Shown: piece after piece, positions 1 through 6,513 of the stretch | Numbering within the stretch: the stretch's first letter is position 1 | Layout: the number at the start of each line of letters is the position of its first letter | Assembly: GCA_947302945.1 (NCBI GenBank) | Contig: CAMYWZ010000061.1 | Coordinates: 1-6,651 of the forward strand | DNA length: 6,651 nt | Reading direction: 5' to 3' | DNA from: an uncultured Bacillota bacterium | GTDB lineage: Bacteria; Bacillota; Clostridia; Peptostreptococcales; Anaerovoracaceae | Position numbers and translations under genes: made by a program | Notes under the pieces: generated by a model | Seen by the model: the letters and a program-made list of their open reading frames with translations, nothing else | Database searches by the model: none | What the model was told of the DNA's origin: nothing

Positions 1-2366
1 CCGAGCAGAACGGCAGGTTCTACTACATGGCCAAGGCCAGAGTGGACGCGGTCCTCGGCTCCCACGGCGAGTATAAGATCGTGGAAGAGATGAAGGGCGC
101 GGATCTGGAAGGCATGGAGTACGAACAGCTCATGCCCTTCGTGGAGATCCCCGGCAAGGCCTTCTTCGTAGGCACAGCGGACTACGTTACCACTGAAGAC
201 GGTACCGGAATAGTACACTGCGCACCCGCCTTCGGCGAGGACGACTACGTCGCCGGCAAGAAGTACGGCGTGGCCGTGGTCAACCCCGTGGACGAATCCG
301 GAAAGTATACCGCCACCCCCTGGGCCGGCCGCTTCATCATGGAAGACGGTCTGGACGTCGAGATAATCAAGTGGCTTGCAAGCCAGGACAAGATCTTCGA
401 CAAGCAGAAGCTGGAGCACAACTATCCGCACTGCTGGCGCTGCGATACCCCGCTCGTCTACTACGCAAAGCCCTCCTGGTACATCCAGATGACAGCCCTC
501 CGCGACCAGCTCGTCGCCAATAACAACACCGTCTCCTGGCACCCCGACTACGTCGGCGAAGGCCGCTTCGGCAACTGGCTTGCGGATGTCAAGGACTGGT
601 CCATCTCCAGGAACAGGTACTGGGGCACCCCGATACCCATCTGGCGCTGCCCGGACTGCGGAAAGCTCGTGTGCGTAGGAAGCCGCAAAGAACTCGTGGA
701 GCTTGCGGTAGAAAAAATAGACGAAAGCATAGAACTGCACCGCCCGTACGTGGACGACGTCCATATCAGGTGCGGCTGCGGCGCCCTCATGTCCCGCATC
801 CCCGAAGTCATGGACTGCTGGTTCGACAGCGGCGCCATGCCCTTCGCGCAGATGCACTACCCGTTCGAGAACGCCGAAAAGTTCGACGAGGAGCTCTTCC
901 CCGCGGACTTCATCTGCGAAGGCATAGACCAGACCAGAGGCTGGTTCTATTCCCTCATGGCCATCTCCACCTTCATCAAGGGCAAAGCCCCGTATAAGAA
1001 CGTTCTCGTCAACGACCTCGTCCTCGACAAGGAAGGCAAGAAGATGTCCAAGCACAAGGGCAACACGGTCGACCCGTTCGCGCTCTTCGACAAGTACGGC
1101 GCCGACGCCACCCGCTGGTACCTGCTTTCGGTAAGCCCCGTGTGGCTTCCCACCAAGTTCGACGAGGAAGGCCTTAAGGACATCCAGGGCAAGTTCTTCG
1201 GAACGCTGCGCAACGTGTACAATTTCTTCGTGCTCTACGCCAACACCGACGACATAGACGCCCGCGACTGCTTCGTTCCTTACGCAAAGCGCCCCGAGCT
1301 GGACCGCTGGATACTCTCGAAATACAACAGGTGCCTTAAGGACGCCACCGCCTGCCTGGACGGCTACGACCACAACAGCTTCGTGAAGACAGTTCAGGAC
1401 TTCGTCCAGGAAGACCTGTCCAACTGGTACATACGCCGCGCCAGGAGAAGATTCTACGCCGAGACCATGGACGACGACAAGAAGGCCGTCTACTCCACGA
1501 CTTACGAGATCCTCACCGGCCTTGCAAGGATCATAGCGCCTGTCGCCCCGTTCATCTCCGACGAGATGTACATAGACCTTACCGGCGAGGAATCCGTACA
1601 TCTCGCGGACTTCCCGAAGGCCGACGAGTCCCTGCTCGACGCAGGTCTTGAGGAACGCATGGACCTCGTCAGGAAGATAGTCACCATGGGCCGCGGCATA
1701 CGCGAAAAGACCCGCATCAAGGTGCGCCAGCCCCTGTCCGAGCTTCTCGTGGACGGAGCTTACGAGGAGAAGATAGGCTACATGGCGGACCTCATCAAGG
1801 AAGAGCTCAACGTCAAGAAGATAAAGTTCGAGCACGAGATGGACAGCTACATCAACTACTCGCTCAAGCCGGACTTCCGCGCAGCAGGACCCGTCCTGGG
1901 CCCAAAGATCAAGGCTTTCGGCGCCGCGATCTCAAAGCTCGACCCGAAGAAGGCCCTCGCGGACCTCGCAAACGGCGGGCTCGTCTTAAGCCTCAACGGC
2001 GAAGATACGAAGATCGCTCCCGAAATGGTCAGCTCCTCCGTCTCCGCAAAGGCGGGCTTCGACGTGGCGCTTGAAAACGGCGTCTGCGTCATCCTCGACA
2101 CCCAGGTCACCAAAGAGCTGGTGGAGGAAGGCCTTGCCAGAGAGCTCGTCTCCAAGATCCAGCAGCTGCGCAAAGCAAAGGACTTCGAGATGATGGACCG
2201 CATCGTCATCAGCCTTGCCGCGGACGACGAAGTCAAGGCTGTCGCAAAGGACTTCGCGGACTACATCAAGTCCGAGACCCTCGCTGACGGCATAGAGGAA
2301 GCCGGCTGCGAACAGACCTTCGACATCAACGGTCACAAGACCGGCATCGACGTCAGGAAAGTCTGA
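1..2366 (+). CDS. ileS: Isoleucyl-tRNA synthetase, type 2 (eukaryote-like), 5' end missing
   Basis: Cytoplasmic class I aminoacyl-tRNA synthetase that charges tRNA-Ile with isoleucine using ATP. The reading frame is open from nt 3 without a start, so the gene begins before the window. About 787 residues are visible; the family is usually just over 1000, so the HIGH motif and the start of the editing domain lie outside. The CP1 editing signature GTGIVHCAPAFGEDDY is at 201-248. NWLADVKDWSISRNRYWG follows near 570-625. A probable zinc site is made by CPDC (648-659) and CGC (771-779). DCWFDSG is at 813-833, EGIDQTRGWF near 918-947, and the KMSKS-type loop reads KMSKH at 1041-1055. The all-helical anticodon-binding domain runs from LDRWILSKYN (about 1300) past KVRQPL (about 1720), then a C-terminal domain. 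FDSGAMPFAQ and EGIDQTRGWFY are typical of type 2 enzymes; type 1 reads GSDQHRGWF. No truncation or frameshift is visible at the 3' end. Confidence 0.96.
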   Translation, partial: EQNGRFYYMAKARVDAVLGSHGEYKIVEEMKGADLEGMEYEQLMPFVEIPGKAFFVGTADYVTTEDGTGIVHCAPAFGEDDYVAGKKYGVAVVNPVDESGKYTATPWAGRFIMEDGLDVEIIKWLASQDKIFDKQKLEHNYPHCWRCDTPLVYYAKPSWYIQMTALRDQLVANNNTVSWHPDYVGEGRFGNWLADVKDWSISRNRYWGTPIPIWRCPDCGKLVCVGSRKELVELAVEKIDESIELHRPYVDDVHIRCGCGALMSRIPEVMDCWFDSGAMPFAQMHYPFENAEKFDEELFPADFICEGIDQTRGWFYSLMAISTFIKGKAPYKNVLVNDLVLDKEGKKMSKHKGNTVDPFALFDKYGADATRWYLLSVSPVWLPTKFDEEGLKDIQGKFFGTLRNVYNFFVLYANTDDIDARDCFVPYAKRPELDRWILSKYNRCLKDATACLDGYDHNSFVKTVQDFVQEDLSNWYIRRARRRFYAETMDDDKKAVYSTTYEILTGLARIIAPVAPFISDEMYIDLTGEESVHLADFPKADESLLDAGLEERMDLVRKIVTMGRGIREKTRIKVRQPLSELLVDGAYEEKIGYMADLIKEELNVKKIKFEHEMDSYINYSLKPDFRAAGPVLGPKIKAFGAAISKLDPKKALADLANGGLVLSLNGEDTKIAPEMVSSSVSAKAGFDVALENGVCVILDTQVTKELVEEGLARELVSKIQQLRKAKDFEMMDRIVISLAADDEVKAVAKDFADYIKSETLADGIEEAGCEQTFDINGHKTGIDVRKV

Positions 2367-2395
2367 AGCCGCATGTAAAACACATTAGAACAAGC

Positions 2396-2433
2396 GGGGC
2401 AGAGGCACGCACCTCTGCCTCCTTTTCTTTATT
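2396..2433 (+). terminator. Rho-independent terminator of ileS
   Basis: Thirty nt after the ileS stop, GGCAGAGG (2398-2405) pairs with CCTCTGCC (2412-2419) across a 6-nt loop. The stem extends by one G-T wobble and one G-C pair (2396-2397 with 2420-2421), making about 10 bp. A T-rich tract, CTTTTCTTTATT, follows. This is a classical intrinsic terminator for + strand transcription and separates ileS from the transporter genes. Confidence 0.88.
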
Positions 2434-2594
2434 CAGGGCCTGCATAAAAGCCGCCCCTCTGTATATCATAGAAAAAACAGTTTGTTAATAATTCCGCAGA
2501 CGCAGAAGTTTTGGTGTCCGGCCATAAAAAAAACCATCAATTTGCCTGAATATGTGTGTAAAACACAAAAAATTCACACGTTTTACAATTTCAC
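2434..2594. other. AT-rich non-coding stretch upstream of the transporter promoter
   Basis: I see no gene here on either strand. It contains an A8 tract (2526-2533), further A runs at 2560-2563 and 2567-2572, and a short inverted repeat listed separately. The A tracts just upstream of the -35 box could act as an UP-like element or bend the DNA, but this is inference. I find no tRNA fold or recognisable riboswitch. Confidence 0.5.
2557..2587. promoter_or_regulatory. Inverted repeat TGTAAAAC-N15-GTTTTACA, candidate operator
   Basis: TGTAAAAC (2557-2564) and its exact reverse complement GTTTTACA (2580-2587) flank a 15-nt spacer and end 7 nt before the -35 box of the next promoter. The left arm also lies in a smaller palindrome, TGTGT-AAA-ACACA (2555-2567). 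The spacing of about two helical turns between arm centres would suit a dimeric regulator. It does not match the CodY or CcpA consensus that I know. The sequence shows the symmetry; regulatory function is inference. Confidence 0.35.
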
Positions 2595-2624
2595 TTGACA
2601 AAACACCGGATTTCGGGGCATAAT
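2595..2624 (+). promoter_or_regulatory. Sigma-A type promoter of the transporter operon
   Basis: A perfect -35 hexamer TTGACA (2595-2600) is followed by an 18-nt spacer and CATAAT (2619-2624), which matches five of six bases of the -10 consensus. Transcription would start near 2631, giving a leader of about 40 nt that includes the AGGAGG ribosome binding site. The position downstream of the ileS terminator and upstream of the lipoprotein gene supports it as the main operon promoter. Confidence 0.8.
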
Positions 2625-2657
2625 TAGGCATTATTGAAAACCGATAATATACTTTTC

Positions 2658-2663
2658 AGGAGG
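2658..2663 (+). promoter_or_regulatory. Ribosome binding site deciding the lipoprotein start
   Basis: AGGAGG with a 6-nt spacer precedes ATG at 2670. It fixes the start there rather than at the in-frame TTG at 2634, which lies almost at the predicted transcription start and has no ribosome binding site. Starting at 2670 also gives a clean lipoprotein signal peptide. Confidence 0.92.
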
Positions 2664-2669
2664 TTTAAA

Positions 2670-4838
2670 ATGAGAAAAGTAAGCAAAGCACTTGCTCTGC
2701 TCCTCGCTATGGCAATGGTTTTCTCCCTTGCTGCATGCGGACCCAAGCAGAACAACACTGCTAACGAAGCTCCCAAGGAACTCGTGCTTCAGCCCGAAGT
2801 AGATGAAGCCAAGTATCTTGAGGATTCAGCAAAGATCTTCGCGGATGTCCTCGGAGATTACAAGACAGCTTATGAAGCTGCTAAGGCAGAGACCAAGAAC
2901 AACTCTAAGAGATACGTTCTCATGGCTATCGCCGAAGCAAAGCTCCTCGAGGCTGCAGTTTACATTCCTGGTTCTTCCAAGGGCGGCAACTATGCTATCG
3001 GACGTGTAGCTCCCTACACGATCGGCAACTGCCTCTGGGGTCTTGACGAGTACAGGTTCTACAAAGCACTCGTAGTCAACGGAGATCCTATCACCAGCGC
3101 GCAGAGAGAGACCATGAAGGCCAAGTACAAGGAACTCAAGGGAACCGGTACTTACATGGCATGGGCTAAGTCCTATCTTGCCGAGCAGGGATACACCCTC
3201 AACGACACTTACGGCGTAGGATTCAGCTCTGATCCCCAGACCTGGGACATTCAGGCAACCTACAGATCTGCCGACTCCGAATGGATCATCAACGGTGTCG
3301 ACATGCTCGTAGAGTACGACAACGAAAACGTCATGCAGCCTGCGCTCGCAGAAAAGTGGGAAGTCAGTGCTGATGGCAAGACCTACACATTCAAGATCCG
3401 TCAGGGCATCATCTGGACAGACAGCCAGGGCCGTGAAGTCGGAAAGCTCACCGCAGACTCCTTCGTAGCCGGATTCCAGCATCTGCTCGACGTTAAGGGC
3501 GGACTCGAAGGCCTTGCCGGTGCTGCCGGCGCAAACGTCAAGAACGCTGACGCATACACCAACGGCGAGATCACCGATTTCGCTCAGGTAGGCGTAAAAG
3601 CTGTTGACGAGTACACACTTCAGTACACCCTCGAAGACGCTAACCCGTTCTTCCTCACCATGCTCACCTACAACCCGTTCGCTCCTCTCTGCAGAGAGTT
3701 CTACGAGTCCCAGGGAGGCAAGTTCGGTGCTGACTTCAACGCTGAAGATGCCAACTACAAGTACGGCACCAGCCCCGAGACCATCGCATACTGCGGCGTT
3801 TACCTCGTAAGCTCCTTCGTATCCGAGAACTCCATCGAGTTCACTATGAACCCGAACTACTGGAACAAGGATGCCGTCAACATCAAGACCATCAAGGCTC
3901 AGTTCAACGACGGCAAGGATCCTCTCAAGGCCTACAACGACATGAAGGCCGGTCTGCTCGCAGGCGCAGGACTCAACACCACTTCTCTCGAAGAAGCCAA
4001 GAAGGATGGCTGGTATGACAAGTACGGCTACACCACCGGAACCGACGCCACCTCTTATGGTACATTCTTCAACATCAACAGACAGTACTATGCTAACGTC
4101 AACGACGCTACAAAGGTAGTCACCACTCAGACTTACGATGACGCTCAGCGCACCGGTCTGGCAATGGCTAACGTTCACTTCAGAAGGGCAGTCGCCTTCG
4201 CTCTCGACAGAGGTGCTTACAACGCACAGACCGTCGGCGAAGACCTCAAGCTCGTCTCCGTCATCAACTCCTACGTTCCCGGCGACTTCGTAATGCTCAC
4301 CGAGGGCGTCAACGTTGTTGGACTTGGCACCTTCCCGGCTGGCACCTACTATGGCGAGATCATGCAGGCTCAGCTTGACAAGGATGGATTCCCCGTCAAG
4401 GTTTGGGATCCGAACGGCAACTCCGGTCTGGGCGCAAGCTCCGGATTCGACGGCTGGTACAATGCTGACAACGCTGTAGCCGAACTCAACAAGGCTATCG
4501 AAGAGCTCAAGGCTCAGGGCGTTGAGATCAGCAAGGAAAAGCCGATCTACCTCGACCTGCCGACCTACACGGCAAGCCCGATCTATGTCAACAGAGCAAA
4601 CGCTTACAAGCAGTCTGTTGAAAAGGTCCTCGACGGCAAAGTCATAATCAACTGCACCGACTGCGCAGCTTCTAAGGACTGGTACTATGCAGGTTACTAC
4701 TGCGACAACGGTTACATGTGCAACTACAATATGTACGATGTATCCGGATGGGGCCCGGACTACGGCGATCCGCAGACTTACCTCAACACTCTCTACGGAC
4801 AGGACGGAGACATGATCCACTGCCTCGGTATCTACTAA
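2670..4838 (+). CDS. Oligopeptide-type ABC transporter solute-binding lipoprotein, apparently circularly permuted (SBP_bac_5 family)
   Basis: Extracytoplasmic lipoprotein of 722 residues that should bind peptides or a related solute and deliver them to the permeases encoded next. Residues 1-23 form a lipoprotein signal peptide: basic MRKVSK, hydrophobic core, and lipobox LAAC with Cys23 as the lipidation site. Residues about 60-150 resemble the C-terminal end of ordinary OppA proteins: R81, L84, A88-E89, L92 and I99-P100 with canonical spacing, then VAPYT (113-117). After a linker, residues about 182-705 follow the normal order: an N-terminal strand region (SSDPQTWD), LVEYDNE, PALAEKWEVSADGKTYTFKIR (split about 224-244), TADSFVAGFQHLLD, NPNYWNKDAV, FRRAVAFALDR (504-514) and GWGPDYGDPQTYL (693-705). 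The chain ends 17 residues later, where an ordinary OppA continues for about 100 residues. Isoleucine codons are almost all ATC, which fits high expression. The family assignment is firm; the substrate is unknown. Confidence 0.93.
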   Translation: MRKVSKALALLLAMAMVFSLAACGPKQNNTANEAPKELVLQPEVDEAKYLEDSAKIFADVLGDYKTAYEAAKAETKNNSKRYVLMAIAEAKLLEAAVYIPGSSKGGNYAIGRVAPYTIGNCLWGLDEYRFYKALVVNGDPITSAQRETMKAKYKELKGTGTYMAWAKSYLAEQGYTLNDTYGVGFSSDPQTWDIQATYRSADSEWIINGVDMLVEYDNENVMQPALAEKWEVSADGKTYTFKIRQGIIWTDSQGREVGKLTADSFVAGFQHLLDVKGGLEGLAGAAGANVKNADAYTNGEITDFAQVGVKAVDEYTLQYTLEDANPFFLTMLTYNPFAPLCREFYESQGGKFGADFNAEDANYKYGTSPETIAYCGVYLVSSFVSENSIEFTMNPNYWNKDAVNIKTIKAQFNDGKDPLKAYNDMKAGLLAGAGLNTTSLEEAKKDGWYDKYGYTTGTDATSYGTFFNINRQYYANVNDATKVVTTQTYDDAQRTGLAMANVHFRRAVAFALDRGAYNAQTVGEDLKLVSVINSYVPGDFVMLTEGVNVVGLGTFPAGTYYGEIMQAQLDKDGFPVKVWDPNGNSGLGASSGFDGWYNADNAVAELNKAIEELKAQGVEISKEKPIYLDLPTYTASPIYVNRANAYKQSVEKVLDGKVIINCTDCAASKDWYYAGYYCDNGYMCNYNMYDVSGWGPDYGDPQTYLNTLYGQDGDMIHCLGIY

Positions 4839-4872
4839 AGAGAGCACCCAAAAGGTCAATTTTGTATAACTT

Positions 4873-4903
4873 TAAGGAGGGTGGGTTTTTCCCACCCTCC
4901 TTA
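4873..4903 (+). promoter_or_regulatory. Strong intergenic hairpin between binding-protein and permease genes
   Basis: TAAGGAGGGTGGG (4873-4885) pairs perfectly with CCCACCCTCCTTA (4891-4903) around a TTTTT loop, giving 13 bp with 9 G-C pairs. No T tract follows in either direction, so it is not a standard intrinsic terminator. Stable stems between the binding-protein and permease genes of ABC importer operons are known to protect or partly end the upstream message, giving an excess of binding protein; that role here is inference. The left arm holds a perfect ribosome-binding core, AAGGAGG, locked in the stem. Confidence 0.75.
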
Positions 4904-4929
4904 TGAGCGTTAAATCACAGTTGCTATGA
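4903..4929 (+). other. Possible 8-codon leader ORF overlapping the permease start
   Basis: ATG at 4903 opens MSVKSQLL, and its TGA (4927-4929) overlaps the permease ATG (4926-4928) as ATGA. The permease itself has no recognisable ribosome binding site, so translation could be coupled through this short frame. The nearest ribosome-binding sequence, AAGGAGG at 4874-4880, is 22 nt upstream of the ATG and lies inside the hairpin. So short a frame could easily be chance. Confidence 0.2.
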
Positions 4930-6509
4930 GAAAATACCTGATCAACAGAATCATAAGGGGATTAATAGCCATTATATGCGTCGTCGCTATAATCATGCTG
5001 CTCATCTATTCCCTGATGGACCGTTCTCTGATCTTCGCTGCAGATGCTCTCTACAACAAGCAGAGCAGCAATCAGAAGAAGGCCTACAGATACAGGAAGT
5101 GGGAAGAGTATGGCTATCTGGATTACGTCCCCTATGCGGATTATCTTCTGGAGATCACCCTTAACGGGGAAATAACGGAAGAACAAAGAGCCGAGGCTGT
5201 AAAGTTCGGAAGAACTCCTGCGCAGGATTCGGCTGCCGCTAAAAAGTATGTAGCTCAATTCACCGAATATTACGAGTCCCGGGGCTATGAAGTCATACGC
5301 CTCGACGCGGTCATGTCCGGCAACAAGGTCGTTACCGGCGGTTCCGAGCAGCTTTTTGCTGTCAAGGACAAACCGCTGCTGGGCAGGCTCGGCAATTATC
5401 TGGGACATATCGTTACGATAGATAACATCCACAACGTAGAAGATTCGGAGAATGCCTTTACCGGAGAACGGGGGCTAACGTTTACCCTGTACGATCCGGC
5501 CTACGGAGGCGAGAAGTTCTCTCCCGCCATAATAGGAAGCGGCACTACGCACCGATATCTTTTGTATTGTAATTCAAAGTTCCCGTACATACATCAGAAC
5601 CTGATAACCATCAGTCTGGGAACTTCATTCATAGTTAATACCGGCGTAGACGTATTCACCACGATGACGCAGTCTCAAGGCTCGTACGTCATGGAACAGA
5701 CCTACTATCCGACCGGACACACCGACATGAGCGCGGACGATCTGCATACCCTGGTCAACCTTCCCGGTTCCTTTGGGTCCAGCGCTCTCAACCAGCAGCG
5801 CTACGTGGACGACTACACCTCCACCATCGCAAGGAAGAACGGTGCCTCCAAGATGGGTTACTCCTTCAGCATCGGTATCCTTAACGTTATCATGGCCTAT
5901 CTCTTCGGTATTCCTATCGGCATACTCATGGCCCTCAACAAAGACAAGCTCATCGACAAGATCGGTACTGTCTACATCATCTTCATCGTAGCCATTCCTT
6001 CGCTGGCTTACATCTTCCTGTTCAAGGCCATAGGCAGCAAGGTGTTCGGGCTGCCGGCTACGTTCAACGTGCAAAATCCAACGTGGAAGATGTATGTACT
6101 GCCTGTCATTTCGCTCTCGCTGCCGGCAATAGCCGGACTCATGAGGTGGCTCAGGCGGTACATGATAGACCAGATGAATTCGGATTACGTAAAGTTCGCG
6201 CGTTCAGGCGGTCTTTCCGAGAGAGAGATATTCTCCAAGCACATACTTAAAAATGCCATCATTCCCATCGTTCACGGCGTCCCAGGCGCAATACTCGGAG
6301 CCATGGTAGGCGGCATTATCACAGAGCGTGTGTACGTAGTCCCCGGTACAGGAAACCTGCTCACCACGGCCATCAACTCGTACGACAACAACGTCATAGT
6401 CGGTCTGGCAATGTTCTTTGCCACTCTGTCCGTAACGTCTCTGATACTCGGCGACGTGCTGATGTCGATGGTGGATCCCAGGATATCCTTCACTTCAAAG
6501 GCGAGGTAG
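4926..6509 (+). CDS. Peptide ABC transporter permease subunit (DppB/OppB type) with large extracytoplasmic insertion
   Basis: Inner permease subunit of a peptide-type ABC importer, 527 residues against roughly 300-340 for ordinary DppB/OppB. TM1 is at about 9-30. Residues about 31-310 are hydrophilic and should lie outside the membrane. TM2-TM6 are at about 312-336, 346-368, 388-406, 444-466 and 489-511. The cytoplasmic coupling (EAA-type) loop that meets the ATPase is DYVKFARSGGLSEREIFSKH, residues 420-439, followed by ILKNAIIPI. The C-terminus MVDPRISF is typical of DppB. ATG 4926 is chosen because the protein then starts MRKYLINRI, like other members; no ribosome binding site precedes it, and an in-frame stop at 4911 rules out most longer starts. 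ATA isoleucine codons are common near its start, unlike in the upstream gene. The long insertion occurs in a permease subfamily I recall from Clostridia and relatives, so it is probably not an assembly artefact. Substrate unknown. Confidence 0.93.
   Translation: MRKYLINRIIRGLIAIICVVAIIMLLIYSLMDRSLIFAADALYNKQSSNQKKAYRYRKWEEYGYLDYVPYADYLLEITLNGEITEEQRAEAVKFGRTPAQDSAAAKKYVAQFTEYYESRGYEVIRLDAVMSGNKVVTGGSEQLFAVKDKPLLGRLGNYLGHIVTIDNIHNVEDSENAFTGERGLTFTLYDPAYGGEKFSPAIIGSGTTHRYLLYCNSKFPYIHQNLITISLGTSFIVNTGVDVFTTMTQSQGSYVMEQTYYPTGHTDMSADDLHTLVNLPGSFGSSALNQQRYVDDYTSTIARKNGASKMGYSFSIGILNVIMAYLFGIPIGILMALNKDKLIDKIGTVYIIFIVAIPSLAYIFLFKAIGSKVFGLPATFNVQNPTWKMYVLPVISLSLPAIAGLMRWLRRYMIDQMNSDYVKFARSGGLSEREIFSKHILKNAIIPIVHGVPGAILGAMVGGIITERVYVVPGTGNLLTTAINSYDNNVIVGLAMFFATLSVTSLILGDVLMSMVDPRISFTSKAR
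6503..6507 (+). promoter_or_regulatory. Ribosome binding site of second permease, overlapping the preceding stop
   Basis: GAGGT lies at the very end of the upstream permease frame, sharing the first base of its TAG, with a 6-nt spacer to ATG 6514. Only 4 nt separate the two genes, so translational coupling is likely. Confidence 0.65.
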
Positions 6510-6513
6510 TGCA

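Noticed and set aside
2634..2669. In-frame TTG at 2634 as start of the binding protein, adding 12 residues
   Set aside because: It lies at or next to the predicted transcription start, has no ribosome binding site, and would put an odd extension before a clean signal peptide. ATG 2670 has AGGAGG at ideal spacing.
4706..4838. Premature truncation or frameshift at the 3' end of the binding-protein gene, explaining the missing C-terminus
   Set aside because: The missing canonical element is found at the N-terminus of the same protein. The sequence after the stop is a short gap with a hairpin and does not encode an OppA C-terminus in any frame I checked.
2826..4859. A 677-codon open frame on the - strand, antisense to the binding protein
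   Set aside because: It is a shadow of strong codon bias in the sense gene. Its translation is low-complexity (rich in V, S, E, L), has no recognisable domain, and no ribosome binding site or promoter stands out. The sense frame has a signal peptide and clear family motifs.
4865..4870. TATAAC as a -10 box for a separate permease promoter
   Set aside because: No -35-like hexamer lies at 16-18 nt upstream and no extended -10 TG is present.
4718..4906. A 62-codon + strand frame overlapping the end of the binding-protein gene
   Set aside because: Nearly all of it lies inside the binding-protein gene in another frame, without a ribosome binding site or recognisable motif.
4881..4913. GTG at 4881 directly after AAGGAGG as a small-gene start
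   Set aside because: There is no spacer between the ribosome-binding core and the GTG, the frame is only about 10 codons, and it is made of the hairpin sequence.
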